This document shows, piece by piece, positions 1-8,378 of a stretch of 64,000 nucleotides of DNA. The translations under genes and the position numbers were made by a program. The DNA comes from Hyphomicrobiales bacterium. GTDB taxonomy: Bacteria > Pseudomonadota > Alphaproteobacteria > Rhizobiales > Beijerinckiaceae. The first letter of the stretch is position 1. The number at the start of each line of letters is the position of its first letter. The notes under the pieces are model-generated. The model worked only from the letters and a program-made list of their open reading frames with translations. It did not search any database and was not told the origin of the DNA. The stretch is taken from assembly GCA_900470775.1 (NCBI GenBank), contig UCBZ01000033.1, forward strand, positions 62,001 through 126,000. Reading direction: 5' to 3'.

Positions 1-1455
1 CAGGATGACTTCGCCGGGCGGCTGGCCAACCGGGTCATGCAAACGGCCCGGCCGCTGCGGGAAAGCATCGTCGCCTTCGTTCGGGCGGTCTGGCAGATAC
101 TCGTCTTCGGCGCGACCGCGATTGGCCTTCTCGGGACGCAGGACCTTCGCCTGGCGGCGCCGATGATGGTCTGGTTTCTGTTCTACGGCGGACTCCTGGC
201 CTACACGCTGCCGAAGGTGCAAATCCGATCCCGCGAGACCTCGGAGACGCGCTCGGCGATCTCCGGGAAGGTCGTCGACACCTTCACCAACATGATGACG
301 GTCAAGCTGTTCGGGCGCCGGGCCGATGACGACGCCTATATCCGCGACGGGTTCCTTCGCTTCCAGACCGCCTTCGCCCGCCAGCAGCAGCTCAACACCG
401 TCTATGTGTTTTGCCTGATCTGCCTCAACGCAGTCCTGCTGGTGACGACCGGCGGTATCGGCGTCTGGCTTTTCTCCGAAGGACGCGTCGATGCGGGGAC
501 GCTGACGACCGCCGTTCTCCTCACTACCCAGATCATCGCCATGTCAGGCTGGGTGGCGTTCGAGATCGCAGGGATATTCGAGAACATCGGCATCGTGCAG
601 GAGGGCATGAAAACCATCGCGCATCCGCTCAGCCAGCTCGACAAGCCCGACGCACATCCGCTCGAGGCCCGGCATGGCGAGATCCGGTTCGAGAATCTGC
701 ATTTCCACTACAGCCAGCCGCATCGCGTGGTGGACGGGCTGTCGCTGACCATCGGCGCCGGCGAAAAGGTTGGTCTCGTCGGGCGCTCCGGCGCGGGGAA
801 GTCGACGCTCATCAATCTGCTGCTGCGCTTCTATGAACCGCAATCGGGCCGCATCCTGATCGACGGGCAGGACATCGCCCATGTCACCGAGGAATCGCTG
901 CGCGCCCGGATCGCGGTGGTTGCCCAGGACTCCTCGCTTTTGCATCGCTCCATCGGCGAGAACATCCTCTATGCCCGCCACGAGGCCGACGAGGGCATGA
1001 TGCGTGATGCCGCCCGAAAAGCGCAGGCAGATGCCTTCATCGACAAGCTGGTGGACGGCAAGGGACGCCAGGGCTTCGAAGCCTTTGTCGGCGAGCACGG
1101 CGTCAAGCTCTCCGGCGGGCAGCGCCAGCGCATCGCCATCGCCCGGGTGTTCCTGAAGGACGCCCCTCTCCTCCTGCTCGACGAGGCGACGTCGTCCCTC
1201 GACTCGCAGGTCGAAGCCGCGATCCAGGAAGCGCTCGCGGAGCTGATGCGTGGCAGAACGGTTATCGCCATCGCCCACAGGCTCTCCACGCTTCAGCTCA
1301 TGGACCGCCTGGTGGTTATGGACGCGGGCCGCATCGTCGAACAGGGCACACATGCGGAACTGCTCGCAGCCGGCGGGCTCTATGCCGACCTCTGGGCGCA
1401 TCAGTCCGGCGGCTTTATCGTGCCGCAACGTCCCCAGGGTTCTCGGAAGCCGTAG
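1..1455 (+). CDS. ABC exporter, fused membrane and ATPase domains (5' end outside window)
   Basis: The reading frame is open from base 1, so the start lies upstream and only the last ~484 residues are seen. The first ~190 residues are the rest of an ABC type-1 exporter membrane domain with hydrophobic helices. The C-terminal half is a full nucleotide-binding domain: Walker A GRSGAGKST, signature LSGGQRQR, Walker B LLLLDEAT followed by SSLD, and the H-loop AIAHRLST. This half-transporter layout (MsbA-like, acting as a dimer in the inner membrane) is typical of lipid, drug or peptide exporters. The substrate cannot be inferred. It converges on the lyase gene with only an 11-bp gap and no room for a separate terminator. 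Confidence 0.9.
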   Translation, partial: QDDFAGRLANRVMQTARPLRESIVAFVRAVWQILVFGATAIGLLGTQDLRLAAPMMVWFLFYGGLLAYTLPKVQIRSRETSETRSAISGKVVDTFTNMMTVKLFGRRADDDAYIRDGFLRFQTAFARQQQLNTVYVFCLICLNAVLLVTTGGIGVWLFSEGRVDAGTLTTAVLLTTQIIAMSGWVAFEIAGIFENIGIVQEGMKTIAHPLSQLDKPDAHPLEARHGEIRFENLHFHYSQPHRVVDGLSLTIGAGEKVGLVGRSGAGKSTLINLLLRFYEPQSGRILIDGQDIAHVTEESLRARIAVVAQDSSLLHRSIGENILYARHEADEGMMRDAARKAQADAFIDKLVDGKGRQGFEAFVGEHGVKLSGGQRQRIAIARVFLKDAPLLLLDEATSSLDSQVEAAIQEALAELMRGRTVIAIAHRLSTLQLMDRLVVMDAGRIVEQGTHAELLAAGGLYADLWAHQSGGFIVPQRPQGSRKP

Positions 1456-1466
1456 ACCTCAGCATT

Positions 1467-2396
1467 CTAGGCTCCGGCGATTTTCAGCGCCTGCTCGAGG
1501 ATCTGGTATTCTGCGGCGGTCGCGGCCGGCTGCGGCGGTCGCATCGCGTCGGACGAAAGCCTGCCGAGGATGCACAGGGCAGCCTTGAGCCGCGCCGTCG
1601 CCCGGCCGCCCGGCGCGTCGCGATAGATCGCCACTGAAAGCGGATAAAGCAGCTCGTGGCTCGCGCGCGCGGCCGCCCAGTCGCCGCGCTGCGCCGCCTG
1701 CCACAGGGACACGACGAGATCCGGAATCACCGCAGCCAGGCTGACCTGGCTGCCGGCGCTGCCGATCAGATAGCTGGTCAGCAGATGCTCGTCGCCAGAG
1801 CCGAGCACGACGAAATCGGGCCGATCGGCCTTGAGCAAGCGCAAATTCGCCTCGTAATTGGCGACCTCCCAGCTGCCTTCCTTGATGCCGACGATGCGCG
1901 GCTCGGCGGCAAGCTTGCGCAGGACAGCGGGGGAATAGGCCATCGCCCCGGCACCGATCGGCGCGCCGTAGATCAGAATCGGCAGGGCTGTCGCGTCGCG
2001 GATATGATCGTGATGCGTGAACACGATCGCATCGTCATGGCCCAGCGCCCAGCTGTTCGGCGGAAACACCAGCAGGCCGTCGGCGCCGGCCTCGGCGAAG
2101 GCGGCGGCCTCGCGCGCGGCGTCGAGACTGGACTCGGCGTTGACGCCGGACACGATCGTCAGCCCGGTAGGCGCGGATGCGCGTGTGATCTCGACGACGC
2201 GGCGTTTCTCTGCAGCGCTCAGCACGAAATTCTCGCCGGCATGGCCGTTGACCAGCAATCCCCCGATCCCGGGCCGCTGCGTCAGCCACGCGACGTGGTC
2301 GGCCAAGGCGGCCTCGTCGATGCTGAAATCATCGCGCATCGGTACGATGGTGGCGGCATGGATGCCCGTCAGAGCGCGGCAAAAGGCCTCGAACAT
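1467..2396 (-). CDS. Dihydrodipicolinate synthase family lyase/deaminase
   Basis: This is a 309-residue class I aldolase-type TIM barrel. The Schiff-base lysine is in GIKEG, and a tyrosine sits in IYGAP, the place of the family's YxxP motif. The frame stays open upstream, but I chose the ATG at 2396 because GAGGAG precedes it and the extra N-terminal residues only shadow the next gene. It directly follows a three-part dehydrogenase operon. In Pseudomonas a DHDPS-family deaminase (LhpC) acts on the product of D-hydroxyproline dehydrogenase (LhpBEF). That role (pyrroline-4-hydroxy-2-carboxylate deaminase) is the best guess, but other 2-oxoacid lyase roles are possible. Confidence 0.85.
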   Translation of the reverse strand: MFEAFCRALTGIHAATIVPMRDDFSIDEAALADHVAWLTQRPGIGGLLVNGHAGENFVLSAAEKRRVVEITRASAPTGLTIVSGVNAESSLDAAREAAAFAEAGADGLLVFPPNSWALGHDDAIVFTHHDHIRDATALPILIYGAPIGAGAMAYSPAVLRKLAAEPRIVGIKEGSWEVANYEANLRLLKADRPDFVVLGSGDEHLLTSYLIGSAGSQVSLAAVIPDLVVSLWQAAQRGDWAAARASHELLYPLSVAIYRDAPGGRATARLKAALCILGRLSSDAMRPPQPAATAAEYQILEQALKIAGA

Positions 2397-2409
2397 CAGC
2401 AGCCACTCC

Positions 2410-3534
2410 TCAGGCGGTTGTCCCCGCGCCTTCCGGCGCGAGCAGGCGGTCGATCGGGAAAAGCGGCATCGCGGGCTCACGGTCGAGGATGTGTTCGGCG
2501 AGCAGCCGCGCGATATAGGGGCCGCTGGTGTAGCCGGAGTGGACGCTGCCGCAGACATAGGCATCGGCTATGCCGGGCAGCGGGCCGACAGCCGGAAGCG
2601 CGTCGCGCGTCTCGGCTTCCAGGCCGGCCCAGGCCCGGGCCATGCGGGCCTGCCTCAGTGCGGGAATGGCATGGCACGCAAGACGCATGTTGCCGATCAG
2701 CCGCTCCGGCAACAGCTCGACGCCACCGCGCTCGCGGTCGCCGACGGCCTGCCAGCCGCCGCCGATCACCACCGTGCCATGCGGATATTGCTTCAATGAC
2801 AACAGCCCGTTGGCGATGCCGACCACGGTGCGCATCACCGGCGCGATGCGCTCGCTGACCGAGAGCTGATTGATCAGCGTCTTGATCGGCAGGCTGATAC
2901 CGAGCCAAGCGAGCATCGGCTCGATCCAGACGCCGCCGGCCAGCACGATCCGGCGGACGCGTTTGACGCCCTGCGACGTGCGGATCGCGAACGCGCCGTC
3001 TTCGCGTTCGACACCAGCGACGGGACAATTCTCATGAAGGCTCACGCCGGCCTCGATCAGCGCGGCGCGAAAGGCCAGACCGGTGAGATAGGCATTGGCG
3101 AAGCCATCGACCTTGCAGTGGCCGGCGATTAACGCCTGGCCGGACAGCCCCGGCTCGATCTCCTTGGCGCGGGCGCCGCTGACGATCTCGATCGGAGCGC
3201 CGGCCTCCCGGCGTTTGCCGGCGCGGAAGGTCAGGAGCTCCGCTTCCGCCGGCGTGAAGGCGAGCGAGAGTCCGTCACAGACGACGACCCCGACATCATG
3301 GCCGAGCCAGTCGCCTGCCGACGCCCACATCGCGTGCGCTTCAAGCGCGTAGGGGATGAGCGCCACCCGCGTCATCTGCATGGTCAAGGTGCCGGCATTG
3401 ACCCCGGATGCCTCGCGGCAAAGCGGGCCGCGCTCGAACAGCGCGACGTCCATGCCGCCACGTGCCGCGAACAACGCCACCGTCGCGCCATGAACGCCGC
3501 CGCCGATCACGCCGAGATCGTGGATATGGCTCAT
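2410..3534 (-). CDS. FAD-dependent D-amino-acid dehydrogenase, catalytic subunit (DadA/LhpB-like)
   Basis: The 374-residue protein starts with a dinucleotide fold (GVIGGGVHGA, residues ~8-17) and has the DAO-family C-terminal FAD contact near CGSVHSGYTSGP. This is the flavin oxidoreductase that takes a hydride from the alpha carbon of an amino or imino acid. Its start overlaps the stop of the upstream subunit by ATGA (3531-3534). Together with that FAD/BFD subunit and the 2Fe-2S subunit it makes a heterotrimer like LhpBEF (D-hydroxyproline dehydrogenase) or HcnABC (hydrogen cyanide synthase). The lyase next door favours an amino-acid catabolic role over cyanide synthesis. Confidence 0.85.
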   Translation of the reverse strand: MSHIHDLGVIGGGVHGATVALFAARGGMDVALFERGPLCREASGVNAGTLTMQMTRVALIPYALEAHAMWASAGDWLGHDVGVVVCDGLSLAFTPAEAELLTFRAGKRREAGAPIEIVSGARAKEIEPGLSGQALIAGHCKVDGFANAYLTGLAFRAALIEAGVSLHENCPVAGVEREDGAFAIRTSQGVKRVRRIVLAGGVWIEPMLAWLGISLPIKTLINQLSVSERIAPVMRTVVGIANGLLSLKQYPHGTVVIGGGWQAVGDRERGGVELLPERLIGNMRLACHAIPALRQARMARAWAGLEAETRDALPAVGPLPGIADAYVCGSVHSGYTSGPYIARLLAEHILDREPAMPLFPIDRLLAPEGAGTTA

Positions 3535-4955
3535 AGCGGCGCCGGCTTCGGGATCGGGATGTCGTCATAGGAGAACGACCCGATCAGCGCCTCGAAGCCG
3601 ACCGGCCTGAGCGGTGGTCGCCCCGTCCAGTAGCCGACGGCCTCGCGGCTGCCGACCTGCGCAGCGAGAAGCTGTGCGGCCACGTCACCGCACATCCGGC
3701 CCTGGCAAGGCCCCATGCCGCAACGCGTGAAGTGCTTGAGCTGGTTGACGTCGCGTGCGCCTGCCGCGAAGGCCGCGTCGATCTCGGCGCGAGGCACGTC
3801 CTCGCAGCGGCAGATGATGGTCTCTGGCGAGATCGCCGCGACCTGTGCCGGGCGGAGCGCCATCATTCCTGCCGAGGCATCGGCGAAGGCTGCGAGATTC
3901 TCGCGCTGCTTCAGCAGAGGCGCCGCCGCCTGCTCGAAGGCGTCGCGGGCGAGTCTCCCAGCATCATGTGCCGCTGCCAGGCCGGCGATCCGGCCGCCGA
4001 TCTCGGCGGGAGCCGCGCCTTTGAGGCCGGCGCCATCACCGATCGCGAGCAGGCCCGGCACCGAGGTCCGCCCGAAACCGTCCAGTTCCGGAACCCAGCC
4101 GCCCCGCAGCGGCTGATAAAGATGGCGGGCGCGAAACAATCGCGTGATCTCCGCGCCAGGCACCAATCCATGACCGATGCAGAGCGCATCGCTGGTCAGC
4201 GTGAGCGTCGGCTCCGCGCACGGAGCGCCGTGCTCGTCGACGGGCACCAGGCGAACGCGCTCGAGTTGACCCTCACCCTCGGCCGCCGCGATGCCATAGC
4301 GGAAATGCACAGGCACGCGCTTGCTGGCGAGCTTCAGGGCCCAGCCCATACCCCGCGCCAGGAGACGGGGGCGGCTGGCCATCGCGGGGAAAGCCTTCAG
4401 CCATTCGGCCGGCCCCGCCAGATCGACGATCGCTACCACCTCGCCGCCGGCCTTGACGATGCCGGCGGCGACCGCCGCCAGAAGCGGTCCGCAGCCCGCA
4501 ACGACAACACGCTCGCCGGGCAGCACCAGATGGGATTTGAGGAGAACCGTGGCGGCAGCGAGACCGATCACGCCCGGCAGCGTCCAGCCGGGAAAGGGCA
4601 CGACGCGTTCATGCGCGCCGGTCGCCGCGATGAGCAGCGGCGCGCAGACCGCTTCGTTTCCGTCTGGGCCGAGCGCATCGACGCGGTAGCCGCTGGTGAC
4701 CGACCAGACCCTGCGCCCGAAACGGCAATCCACAGCGGAGGCGCCAAGCCTGGCCCGCAGCGCATCGCCGTCGCGGGCCTCGGGCGCGTTCGCGTCCCGC
4801 GCCAGCCCGGGCCAGGGCGCGCGCCAGACTTGGCCTCCGGCGTCGGGCTGCTCGTCGATCAGCACGACGCGGAGCCCGTGCTGGCGTGCAACAAGAGCCG
4901 CATTCGCTCCCGCCGGCCCCGCCCCGATGACGATGAGATCGCACTCCCCGCTCAT
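3531..4955 (-). CDS. FAD/NAD(P)-binding subunit with C-terminal BFD-like 2Fe-2S domain (LhpE/HcnB-like)
   Basis: The 474-residue protein has an N-terminal FAD fold (VIGAGPAGANAA), a second dinucleotide site (VVVAGCGPLLAAVA) and a C-terminal cysteine cluster, CRCED then CGMGPCQGRMC, typical of the BFD-like 2Fe-2S domain in HcnB/LhpE/SoxA-type subunits. I used the ATG at 4955, which overlaps the stop of the 2Fe-2S subunit (4952-4955); the longer frame to 5243 only covers that gene. It should pass electrons between the catalytic FAD subunit and the small iron-sulfur subunit. Confidence 0.88.
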   Translation of the reverse strand: MSGECDLIVIGAGPAGANAALVARQHGLRVVLIDEQPDAGGQVWRAPWPGLARDANAPEARDGDALRARLGASAVDCRFGRRVWSVTSGYRVDALGPDGNEAVCAPLLIAATGAHERVVPFPGWTLPGVIGLAAATVLLKSHLVLPGERVVVAGCGPLLAAVAAGIVKAGGEVVAIVDLAGPAEWLKAFPAMASRPRLLARGMGWALKLASKRVPVHFRYGIAAAEGEGQLERVRLVPVDEHGAPCAEPTLTLTSDALCIGHGLVPGAEITRLFRARHLYQPLRGGWVPELDGFGRTSVPGLLAIGDGAGLKGAAPAEIGGRIAGLAAAHDAGRLARDAFEQAAAPLLKQRENLAAFADASAGMMALRPAQVAAISPETIICRCEDVPRAEIDAAFAAGARDVNQLKHFTRCGMGPCQGRMCGDVAAQLLAAQVGSREAVGYWTGRPPLRPVGFEALIGSFSYDDIPIPKPAPL

Positions 4956-5236
4956 GGCACGCCGCGCAACTCGACCACCATGCCGTCCGCGACAGGCGTC
5001 ATGCAGGCCTGTCGCAGCACGCCGTCGACATGGATCGCGCATTCCTGGCAGACGCCCATGAAGCAGAAGGCCCCGCGCGGAGCGCCGTTGCGCGGGCTGT
5101 GGCGAAGCTGGAGCAGGCCTGCCGCGGCCAGAGCGGTTGCCAGCGGCTCCCCCTGCGGCGCGGACAGGATGCGACCGTCGACCTCGAAAGAGATCTCCGC
5201 TGGACGGCTCGCAGCCGCTGCCAAGCGACTCATCAT
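4952..5236 (-). CDS. 2Fe-2S subunit of amino-acid dehydrogenase (LhpF/HcnA-like)
   Basis: This 94-residue protein has the ferredoxin-like pattern CFMGVCQEC followed by QACMTPV, which supplies the four cysteines of a plant-type 2Fe-2S cluster. It is the first gene of the minus-strand operon 5236-1467. Two ATGs stand side by side at the start (5236 and 5233), so either could be used. Its length and place before the two FAD subunits match the gamma subunit of D-hydroxyproline dehydrogenase and HcnA. Confidence 0.87.
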   Translation of the reverse strand: MMSRLAAAASRPAEISFEVDGRILSAPQGEPLATALAAAGLLQLRHSPRNGAPRGAFCFMGVCQECAIHVDGVLRQACMTPVADGMVVELRGVP

Positions 5237-5243
5237 CGGTCAC

Positions 5244-5365
5244 TCATGCCCGCTCTTAGCACATTGATTGCGCTTTACATGTCTTCAAAACGTATACAAA
5301 CTATCGACCGTACGCGCAATGGGGACGCGGTTTAAGGTTCGCTGGTCAACAGCCGGGAGATTGTC
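5244..5365. promoter_or_regulatory. Divergent promoter region with AACGTATAC element
   Basis: This 122-bp spacer separates the dehydrogenase operon (minus) from the amino-acid importer operon (plus), so it must carry both promoters. At 5290-5297 it holds AACGTATAC with a GTATAC palindromic core (5292-5297). AACGTATA recurs upstream of the hydantoinase gene at ~11358. FCD-type GntR regulators often bind GTATAC-like cores, and such a regulator is encoded at 9261-9914. The link to that regulator is inferred. Confidence 0.5.
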
Positions 5366-6175
5366 ATGCTGAAGCATCTTGTTATGGGAGCAGTCGCGCT
5401 TGTCAGCGCCGCCGTCATCGCCGCGCCGCAAGCTACGGAGGCCCGAACGCTGGACGAGATCATCAAATCCGGGACAATCAAGGTGGGCGTCAACCCGACC
5501 TTTCCACCGCTCGCCAAATTCGACGACAAGAATGAGATCGCCGGCTTCGACGTCGATTTCGCCGGGGAGCTCGCCAAGATGCTCGGCGTCAAGCTCGAGC
5601 TGGTCCAGGTCGGCTCGCCCGACCGGATTCCCTTCGTCGCGTCCGGCAAGATCGACTTCGTGATGGGCGCGATGACGCGCAATCCCGACCGCGCCAAGGT
5701 GATCGATTTCTCCGTGCCGGTTCACACCGAGGTCTTTGGCGTGCTGACCCTGGATGGCAAGCCTTTCAAGGACTGGAAGGAGCTGAACAAGCCCGAGATC
5801 AACCTGATCCAGGTCCGCGGCTCGACCCCGGTTAAGTTCATCGAGGACAATCTGAAGAACGCCAAGGTCACGCTGCTCGACAATTATCCCGATGCGATCC
5901 GCGCCCTGGCGCAGGGCCGCGGCGATGCGATCATCGACGTCGTCGACTTCCTTGGCGAGCACATGAACAAGCACCAGGTGAAGTGGAAGATCCTCGAGGC
6001 ACCCGTCGACATCTATTACTGCAGCCTCGGCATCGCCAAGAACGCCACGGGCCTGAAGGACTGGCTCAATGTCGCGATCTTCGAGCTGCACCGTCGCGGC
6101 AAGACCGACGAAATCTGGAAGAAGTGGTTCGGCATCGAAATGATCAAGCCGACGCAGTTCTCGCCCTATTTCTGA
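5366..6175 (+). CDS. Amino-acid ABC transporter, periplasmic binding protein
   Basis: The 269-residue protein has a signal peptide (residues ~1-26, ending APQATEA) followed by the SBP family 3 fold (TIKVGVNPTFPPLAKF and FDVDFAGELAKMLG). It belongs to the polar amino-acid family that binds substrate in the periplasm and hands it to a two-permease importer, and the two permease genes and the ATPase follow. GGGAGA lies just upstream of the ATG. The neighbouring dehydrogenase suggests an imino or amino acid ligand such as a hydroxyproline isomer. That substrate is inferred. Confidence 0.92.
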   Translation: MLKHLVMGAVALVSAAVIAAPQATEARTLDEIIKSGTIKVGVNPTFPPLAKFDDKNEIAGFDVDFAGELAKMLGVKLELVQVGSPDRIPFVASGKIDFVMGAMTRNPDRAKVIDFSVPVHTEVFGVLTLDGKPFKDWKELNKPEINLIQVRGSTPVKFIEDNLKNAKVTLLDNYPDAIRALAQGRGDAIIDVVDFLGEHMNKHQVKWKILEAPVDIYYCSLGIAKNATGLKDWLNVAIFELHRRGKTDEIWKKWFGIEMIKPTQFSPYF

Positions 6176-6181
6176 ATTTTC

Positions 6182-6217
6182 CGTCGTTCCGGGCTCGCCA
6201 ACGCGTCCGGAACGACG
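6182..6217 (+). repeat. Intercistronic inverted repeat (11-bp arms)
   Basis: CGTCGTTCCGG at 6182-6192 is repeated in inverse at 6207-6217 with a 14-nt loop. It sits in the 77-bp gap between the binding-protein stop and the permease start and has no T-run. Such hairpins often stabilise the binding-protein mRNA and lower downstream expression. It may also be a copy of an interspersed repeat, since a related arm (CGTCATCCTGG) occurs at 40533. Confidence 0.7.
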
Positions 6218-6252
6218 ACTTCGTCGCCTTGCGCCCCCTGAGAGTGCCGTCG

Positions 6253-6927
6253 ATGGACTATACGCTCCAGTTCGGTCAGGTCTGGCCCTTTCTGCCTCGT
6301 CTCCTTGACGGAGCGCTGCTGTCTCTGCAGATCGCGCTTCTGGCGTTCTGCGGCGGCCTCTTCATCGGCACGGCGCTCGCCTCGGTGAAGGCGTTCGGCC
6401 CGGTCTGGGCGCGTCGCCTGATCAACGCCTATGTCGTGTTCTTCACCAATACCCCGCAGCTCGTGCAGATCTATTTTCTGTTCTTCGCGCTGCCCGATGC
6501 CGGCATCCTGCTGTCGCCTTATGCGGCCGTCCTGATCGGCATGACCTTGAATGCCGGCGCCTATCTGACCGAGATCCAGCGCGCAGGCTTCGAATCCCGC
6601 CGCCAGTCGGAGATGGAGGCGGCCGAGGTTCTCGGCTTCAACCGCCTTCAGCAGATCCGCTACGTCGTCCTGCCTCATGTGGCGCGTGTGCTGTTTCCGC
6701 CGCTCTCCAATCACTTCATCCTGATGACGCTCGGCACATCCATGGCGGCGATCTTCGGCGTCGAGGAACTGACGGGCCAGGCCCTCAACGTCAACGCCCA
6801 GACTTTCCGCTCGATCGAGGTCTTCACGCTGACGGGGCTGATTTATATCGTCCTGACGCTGATCGCCTCCGTCGCGCTCGGCCTGCTCGGCAAGTTCGCC
6901 TTCCGCGCCAGGATGAGGCTCGCCTGA
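6253..6927 (+). CDS. Amino-acid ABC transporter permease 1
   Basis: The 224-residue HisM/GlnP-type inner-membrane protein has several hydrophobic helices and the EAA-like cytoplasmic loop (SEMEAAEVLGFNRLQQIRYVVLP). I chose the ATG at 6253 because the upstream part of the open frame overlaps the binding-protein gene and looks non-coding. Its stop overlaps the next permease start by one base (TGATG at 6925-6929), which suggests translational coupling. It forms the membrane channel together with the second permease. Confidence 0.9.
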   Translation: MDYTLQFGQVWPFLPRLLDGALLSLQIALLAFCGGLFIGTALASVKAFGPVWARRLINAYVVFFTNTPQLVQIYFLFFALPDAGILLSPYAAVLIGMTLNAGAYLTEIQRAGFESRRQSEMEAAEVLGFNRLQQIRYVVLPHVARVLFPPLSNHFILMTLGTSMAAIFGVEELTGQALNVNAQTFRSIEVFTLTGLIYIVLTLIASVALGLLGKFAFRARMRLA

Positions 6928-7622
6928 TGTTCGCGCGCCTGATCGAGGAATTGCCGGGCTTCTTCGGCTATTACAATGTGCTCTTCCTGGGCAAGGCGGC
7001 GCTCGCCACCCTCGGTCTCTCGGCCATCGGCTGCGTGGTCGGCACGGTGCTGGGCCTGCTGCTGGCGCTGATCAGGATGACCGGGAGCCGGGCGCTGGCA
7101 CCGCTGCGCTGGCTCGCCATTCTATTCGTCGAGACGTTCCGGCGCGTGCCGTTCCTGGTGACGCTGATGCTGGTGTTCTTCTCATTCCAGCTCTCCGGCG
7201 CCGACCTGCCGCTCTTCGTCGTCGCGGCGATCAGCGTCAGCCTGATCGCGGCGGCGTTCCTCTCGGAGATCATCCGGGGCGGCTTCGACTCGGTTCACCG
7301 AAATCAGTGGGACGCTGCCACGGCGATGAATTTCGGGCTGCTCGACACTGTGCGGCACGTCATCCTGCCCCAGGCCTGGCGCGTCATTCTCCCGCCCGCC
7401 TTCGGTTTCTTCGTGCTTTTCATCAAAGACACCGCCCTCGCCTCGCAGATTGGCGTGCTCGAACTGACTTATGCCGGCAAAGTCCTGAACAACAAGGGCT
7501 TCTCCGCCGCCCTGGTGTTTGCGGCCATCCTGCTGATCTATTTTGCCATCTCGTATCCGCTCTCGCGTTTCGGAGCGCGACTGGAGGAACGCCTTGCACC
7601 ATCTCGACATCAAGGGCCTTGA
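6927..7622 (+). CDS. Amino-acid ABC transporter permease 2
   Basis: This 231-residue paralogue of permease 1 carries the EAA-loop pattern (WDAATAMNFGLLDTVRHVILP) and several hydrophobic helices. Paired permeases of this size are the rule in the polar amino-acid importer family. Its 3' end overlaps the ATPase gene by 29 bases if the TTG start there is right. Confidence 0.9.
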   Translation: MFARLIEELPGFFGYYNVLFLGKAALATLGLSAIGCVVGTVLGLLLALIRMTGSRALAPLRWLAILFVETFRRVPFLVTLMLVFFSFQLSGADLPLFVVAAISVSLIAAAFLSEIIRGGFDSVHRNQWDAATAMNFGLLDTVRHVILPQAWRVILPPAFGFFVLFIKDTALASQIGVLELTYAGKVLNNKGFSAALVFAAILLIYFAISYPLSRFGARLEERLAPSRHQGP

Positions 7623-8331
7623 GGCCGCCTATGGCGCGGTGCCGGTCCTGTCCGGGATCGACCTTCCTGTCGCCAAAGGGGACGTCATCGGTTTGATCGG
7701 TCCCTCGGGCTCGGGCAAGAGCACGATCCTGCGCGTGCTGATGGGTCTGATCCCGCCGACAGCCGGCACGGTCACGCTTGAGGGCAACCTCGTCGACTAC
7801 CGCGATGCCGCGGCCGTCCGGCGCCTGCGCGAGCGCGTCGCCATCGTCTTCCAGCAATATAACCTTTTCCAGAACATGACGGTGCTGGAGAACGTCACGG
7901 TCGCGCCGGTCAAGATCCGCAAGCGTCCCAAGGGCGAGGTCGAAACGGAGGCGCGAGCACTGCTCGCCAAGGTCGGCCTCGGTGACAAGCTCGACCGTTT
8001 CCCCGATCAGCTGTCCGGCGGTCAGCAGCAGCGCGTCGCGATCGCCCGCGCCTTGGCCCTGAAGCCCGAAATCCTGCTGCTCGACGAGGTCACGGCCGCG
8101 CTCGATCCTGAACTGGTGTCGGAGGTCCTGGATTCGATCAGGCTGCTCGCCGAGGACGGCATGACGATGCTGATTGTTTCGCACGAAATGGGGTTCATCC
8201 GCGAGGTGTCCTCCCGCGTCGCCTTTCTCGACAGGGGCCGGATCATCGAGATGGACGATGCAAGGACGATCTTCGACGCGCCGCGTGAGGAGCGCACCCG
8301 CAGTTTCGTTTCGAAGATCCTGAGACATTGA
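7594..8331 (+). CDS. Amino-acid ABC transporter ATP-binding protein (TTG start)
   Basis: The 245-residue ATPase has Walker A GPSGSGKST, Q-loop FQQYNLF, signature LSGGQQQR, Walker B ILLLDEVTAALD and the H-loop IVSHEMGF, typical of GlnQ/HisP proteins. The frame can be read from 7543, but GGAGGA at 7583-7588 stands 5 bases before a TTG at 7594, and family members begin about there (LHHLDIKGLEAAYG). The start is therefore called as TTG. It energises uptake by the two permeases above. Confidence 0.88.
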   Translation: MHHLDIKGLEAAYGAVPVLSGIDLPVAKGDVIGLIGPSGSGKSTILRVLMGLIPPTAGTVTLEGNLVDYRDAAAVRRLRERVAIVFQQYNLFQNMTVLENVTVAPVKIRKRPKGEVETEARALLAKVGLGDKLDRFPDQLSGGQQQRVAIARALALKPEILLLDEVTAALDPELVSEVLDSIRLLAEDGMTMLIVSHEMGFIREVSSRVAFLDRGRIIEMDDARTIFDAPREERTRSFVSKILRH

Positions 8332-8378
8332 GAGCAGCAGGCCCGTGGTGACGCTTTACCCCACCGCGGCGCTGGCCC

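Noticed and set aside
2410-4955. Hydrogen cyanide synthase (HcnABC) as identity of the three-subunit dehydrogenase
   Set aside because: The fold order fits, but the DHDPS-family lyase and the amino-acid importer next door favour the LhpBEF type of amino-acid dehydrogenase.
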